64,000 nucleotides of DNA, taken from Vespula vulgaris. Its lineage: Eukaryota; Arthropoda; Insecta; Hymenoptera; Vespidae. A program made the translations under genes and the position numbers. The notes under the pieces were generated by a model. It worked only from the letters and a program-made list of their open reading frames with translations. It did no database searches and was not told the origin of the DNA. The first letter of the stretch is position 1. Every line of letters begins with the position of its first letter. The stretch is from contig NC_066608.1 in assembly GCF_905475345.1 (NCBI RefSeq), forward strand, positions 1,793,501 through 1,857,500, read 5' to 3'. Positions 60,600-64,000 of the stretch are shown one piece after another.

Positions 60600-63500
60600 T
60601 ATATGTAGCTATGTTTCAAACGGTGGATTTAAGAAGTCCGGAGGAAGATACTTATTAATCTTCTCTTTCTCCAACGTCATTCCATTTGAGAGAAAAATTT
60701 TGCATAATTTTTTTCTTATCTTATCTTCTCTTCTTTGTTCTTGTTTTTGTTTTCGTCTCTTTTCTTTTCTTTTTTTTTTCGCCATTTTTTCTGATCTTTC
60801 CTTTTGTTTTTGTTTGTTATCGTTTTTTTAAGTACTTTCTTCCTTTTTTACGTCGTCATTCTTTCCTTTGTTTTGTTTGTTATTTCATTTTTGAAGATCC
60901 CTCGGTAATAATGAAATATAAATACTAGTGTGAAGAAAGCAATCGGATAACATACGAAGATGCTTCGATATAATGTACATCAACAAATCTGTTATGATAA
61001 AACGTTTTCAAAGCTTCTTTGTTTTGTAATAACAATTTCTTTTCGTACTTTGAAACTTTTTTACAACGATTTTCTTTTTCTCTCTTTCTTTACTAATCCC
61101 CTTTCTTCGTAATCTTCTCTATACGAATATCGATTGGTAATAATAAAATACACATACATATTTGTAAGAGTCTTATCGACATTTAGATTTCAGTACGTCG
61201 TTCCGATAAAAAAAGCATTCGAGATAAGAAATATTCAATGTGCCCTTTCAATACTACATCCCTATTTACGTGTGTGCGTGTTCAATTCTTTGGAAAAACA
61301 TATAACAAGATACAGATATTCCTACGAAACAATCTGATTTAACAATGAAATATCGATTTCAAACTCGCCACCATAGAAACGTCAAGATAAGAAATTTTCA
61401 ACGGCACCGTTGAAAGCGGCCACGTTAGGCTCGTTAAAAGATCCAATTCGTCATTTATCACGTCGTCTTACACCCCCTGCGTGACTCCGCCTCCATTCGA
61501 TTTCAATTTTTTTCTCTCTCTCTCTCTCTCTCACATATACACACATACCTACATACCCTCTCATGGAAGGTGTTGCACGTCAAGTTTTTTCAAACAGCAG
61601 GCCATAATCTCCGTATCCTTCCGCTCCTTCTCAGACTGTGACTAACGACATGCAAGGGAACGACGTTCGATGGTGGAACTTCGAAGGAACGTCGCGTTCT
61701 TCGTGGGAACGAGAGCCAACGTTCCAATTTTATCGACGCCTCTTATCTCTTGCAATATTTATTAAGCCGACGTGAGACTTGGGTCTAGAGAAAAAAAAGG
61801 GAAAAAGGAAAAAAGAAATAGAATTTTATTGGGTGGATGCATCTTTTACTAGATTTTATTCGGGTCACGGAATTTTTCCCTATTTATATTTCAATCGGTC
61901 GTTCATCGACATTGAACAATTTTATTTTCGCTTGCAATTAGTTTGGAATTCTTTTTAAGAATTTCCAAGGGTCATAGGATTATTTTAAACTCATAAAAAT
62001 AGCGTATATTTTTTTTTCATGCAACGGAATTAACGATTTGTTTCGTAATTTGGACTCTCTTTTGTGTTTTAATTTTCGTATTCCGTATTATCCCAAAATA
62101 CTGTTTTTACTTTTGATTTTAATAAAAAGAAGGAAAGGAGCAAAAATTAAATAAGGTAGAAAACAAATCGTATTAATGCGTTAATAATGTGCGAGTTGTT
62201 AAATAACACGAAATCGGAATTTTCTTTTCTTTTGTGTTTAAAAGTTGCAAGCAAATAGGTTTTATTGACTTTTATAATTTAATTATATCGCTTCAGGCAA
62301 ATAATAATATAAATAAAGATTTAATCGAATTAATATTCATAAAAAATGTTTTTTGTTTAATCGAATCGAATTGTTGAAAATAAAAAAATACTACGATATG
62401 TACTTTGCATTGTCCTTCAGAAAATAAGTAATATCTTTTCAAGTACAGTTATATTAAACCCGTGCTTCACATTTGATTTTAAAGCTTTTCTTGAATGGAA
62501 AAACCAAGCGTACTACGAAAAATAGTTACCTCACCTATTTTTCATTTGCCTGAAAGCATTTTCGTGTATCTCCGTCGTATCTTTGTATAACACTCGGTAT
62601 ATTGAAACAAATTAATTCCTATTAAATTTCTACCTTTTCTCAAAGCAAAATTCCTCGCACTGTTACGACATTGCTTTACTACATTGCTCTTTTGATGAGA
62701 AACTTTGAAACTAATCTTTTATCTCGCGATATTTTTTCCACTTTGACTTATTGTTAATGCCTCTTGTATTTTGTATCATGTCGAATTATATCAATTTAAG
62801 ATTTTTTCTTTTCGTAAAAATCTTTCTAATTTACTTGAAATAAAAAATTTCCTCGTATATTCGACATCGTGATTATCTACTCGTTAATTATAAAACAAAA
62901 AAAAGAATCTAAAGCGAAAGATAAATTTTAAGAAATTAGAAATAGATGTAACACTTTTACTAACTAAAATGCCGATTTATTTCAGCATATCACCGAGAAG
63001 AGCTTTGCCAGACGAGTAAGAAGACTAACAAGGAGAGAAGCCTGAGGAAATGTGGAATGGCGTAATTTGCGGTTAGAATCCGCAGTTGGATAGTCGCTTT
63101 GCCGACTCCATGCGAGTCTCTCGCAAAAGTTGAAAGTTTGGAAATTTACCAAAGGATAAGTGGTGATAGCGGAATACGTTGGTAGTTAGAATGAGTATCT
63201 GAGATAAAGCGGCTCATCCTAGGAATCTTTCATTTAGAATTCGACGAATGAAGCTTCGCGAACATTTTTCACGATGCCAAAAATATGCGTTCTTTCTGTC
63301 TCTCTCTCTCTCTCTCAAGTTCTTTTAAGTTTATAATTCCTTCTACGTGACTTGAAATTTATGAACGATCGAAATAAAACCTTATAGATATTAATGCATA
63401 ATTCTTCAATTCAACGTACGACTACGTTTACTATATATAAATATACATACGTATATAAACACTGTATATATTATCTTTAAAGAAACTCTATCGAACACGA

Positions 63501-63862
63501 CGATATCGAATCAATTGACTATTTCAAAAGTTTATCGTAAGAATTGATCATCCATCGGAGAATATCTTGAGATACGTGTTCGAATGTAAACGAACTAATA
63601 TGTAATAAAGTGATGAGGAAAGTTAGGAAATGAAATACTTAGAAAACGTGAGAAGTGGTATTCCGTGGATGGAATTGATCCAATCCAGAGTTGGAAGACT
63701 AAGAGGAGATGGAAGAAATCGAAATGTAAGAAGGAAGTAGATGTATAGAAAGGAAAGGAGGAGGTAAGGATAGAAGAACTGCAATTGCTTCTAACGAGTT
63801 GCCGCGCGAAAGACGAGCGCGGTTTAAAAAGTAATTTTCTCATCAGTTTTTCCTTCGTTTCT

Positions 63863-63894
<32 letters not shown>

Positions 63895-64000
63895 TTTACA
63901 CTTCTTTTTCTTATTTAGCATTTTTTCGTTCGTATCTTCCAGAATTCAGGTTACATTACGACGATTAATCGACGATATTGCGAAAGCGAAAGAGAGAAAA
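60600..64000. other. AT-rich terminal region
   Basis: Poly-T-rich at 60690-60860, with a CT run at 61513-61532 and TA-rich sequence near 63430-63470. The stretch 62990-63260 is somewhat less AT-rich but has no protein-like frame. No gene supported. Confidence 0.5.

Overview
The window looks like nuclear DNA of an insect, most likely a hymenopteran. The insect call rests on two Rebers-Riddiford (RR-2) cuticular proteins, short first exons that carry only the start of a signal peptide, GT-AG introns and AT-rich spacers full of microsatellites. The order-level call is softer. No bacterial, viral or recognisable transposon gene was found.

Layout. From 1 to about 25.1 kb, five genes on the minus strand encode secreted, low-complexity, probably cuticle or extracellular-matrix proteins: a Gln-rich protein running off the left edge, a Tyr/Ser/Pro-rich protein, a Ser/Gly/Tyr-rich protein with a seven-residue repeat, an Asn/Gln/Pro/Thr-rich protein and a small Ala/Tyr-rich precursor. 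In all five the ATG lies in a tiny exon of 1 to 5 codons, joined in phase 0 to an exon that completes the signal peptide; four have a convincing TATA box and the fifth only a weak candidate.

From about 26.5 to 28.9 kb, still on the minus strand, lies a METTL6-type tRNA m3C methyltransferase. Just after its stop codon come a splice donor, three exons of 62-67 nt and a terminal exon. Each of the four introns of about 190-205 nt holds one C/D-box snoRNA: two SNORD80-like paralogues aimed at 28S rRNA, one aimed at an 18S GGUAGUGACGAAAAAU segment, and one SNORD44-like guide for 18S CUAGAGCUAAUA. This snoRNA host in the 3' untranslated region is the most interesting object in the window.

From about 31 to 43.4 kb, on the plus strand, lies a membrane-anchored member of the short-chain dehydrogenase/reductase (SDR) family whose cofactor and catalytic motifs are degenerate, with one GC-AG intron. 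A GC-rich patch at 31 kb may be its promoter and leader. From 45.3 to 51.3 kb, on the plus strand, are two tandem histidine-rich RR-2 cuticular proteins with the same exon plan.

The rest (51.3-64 kb and the other spacers) is AT-rich, with many (AT)n, (CT)n, (TAA)n and purine/pyrimidine tracts and no gene I can support. Exon boundaries were assigned by hand from splice signals and reading-frame continuity, with no transcript data.
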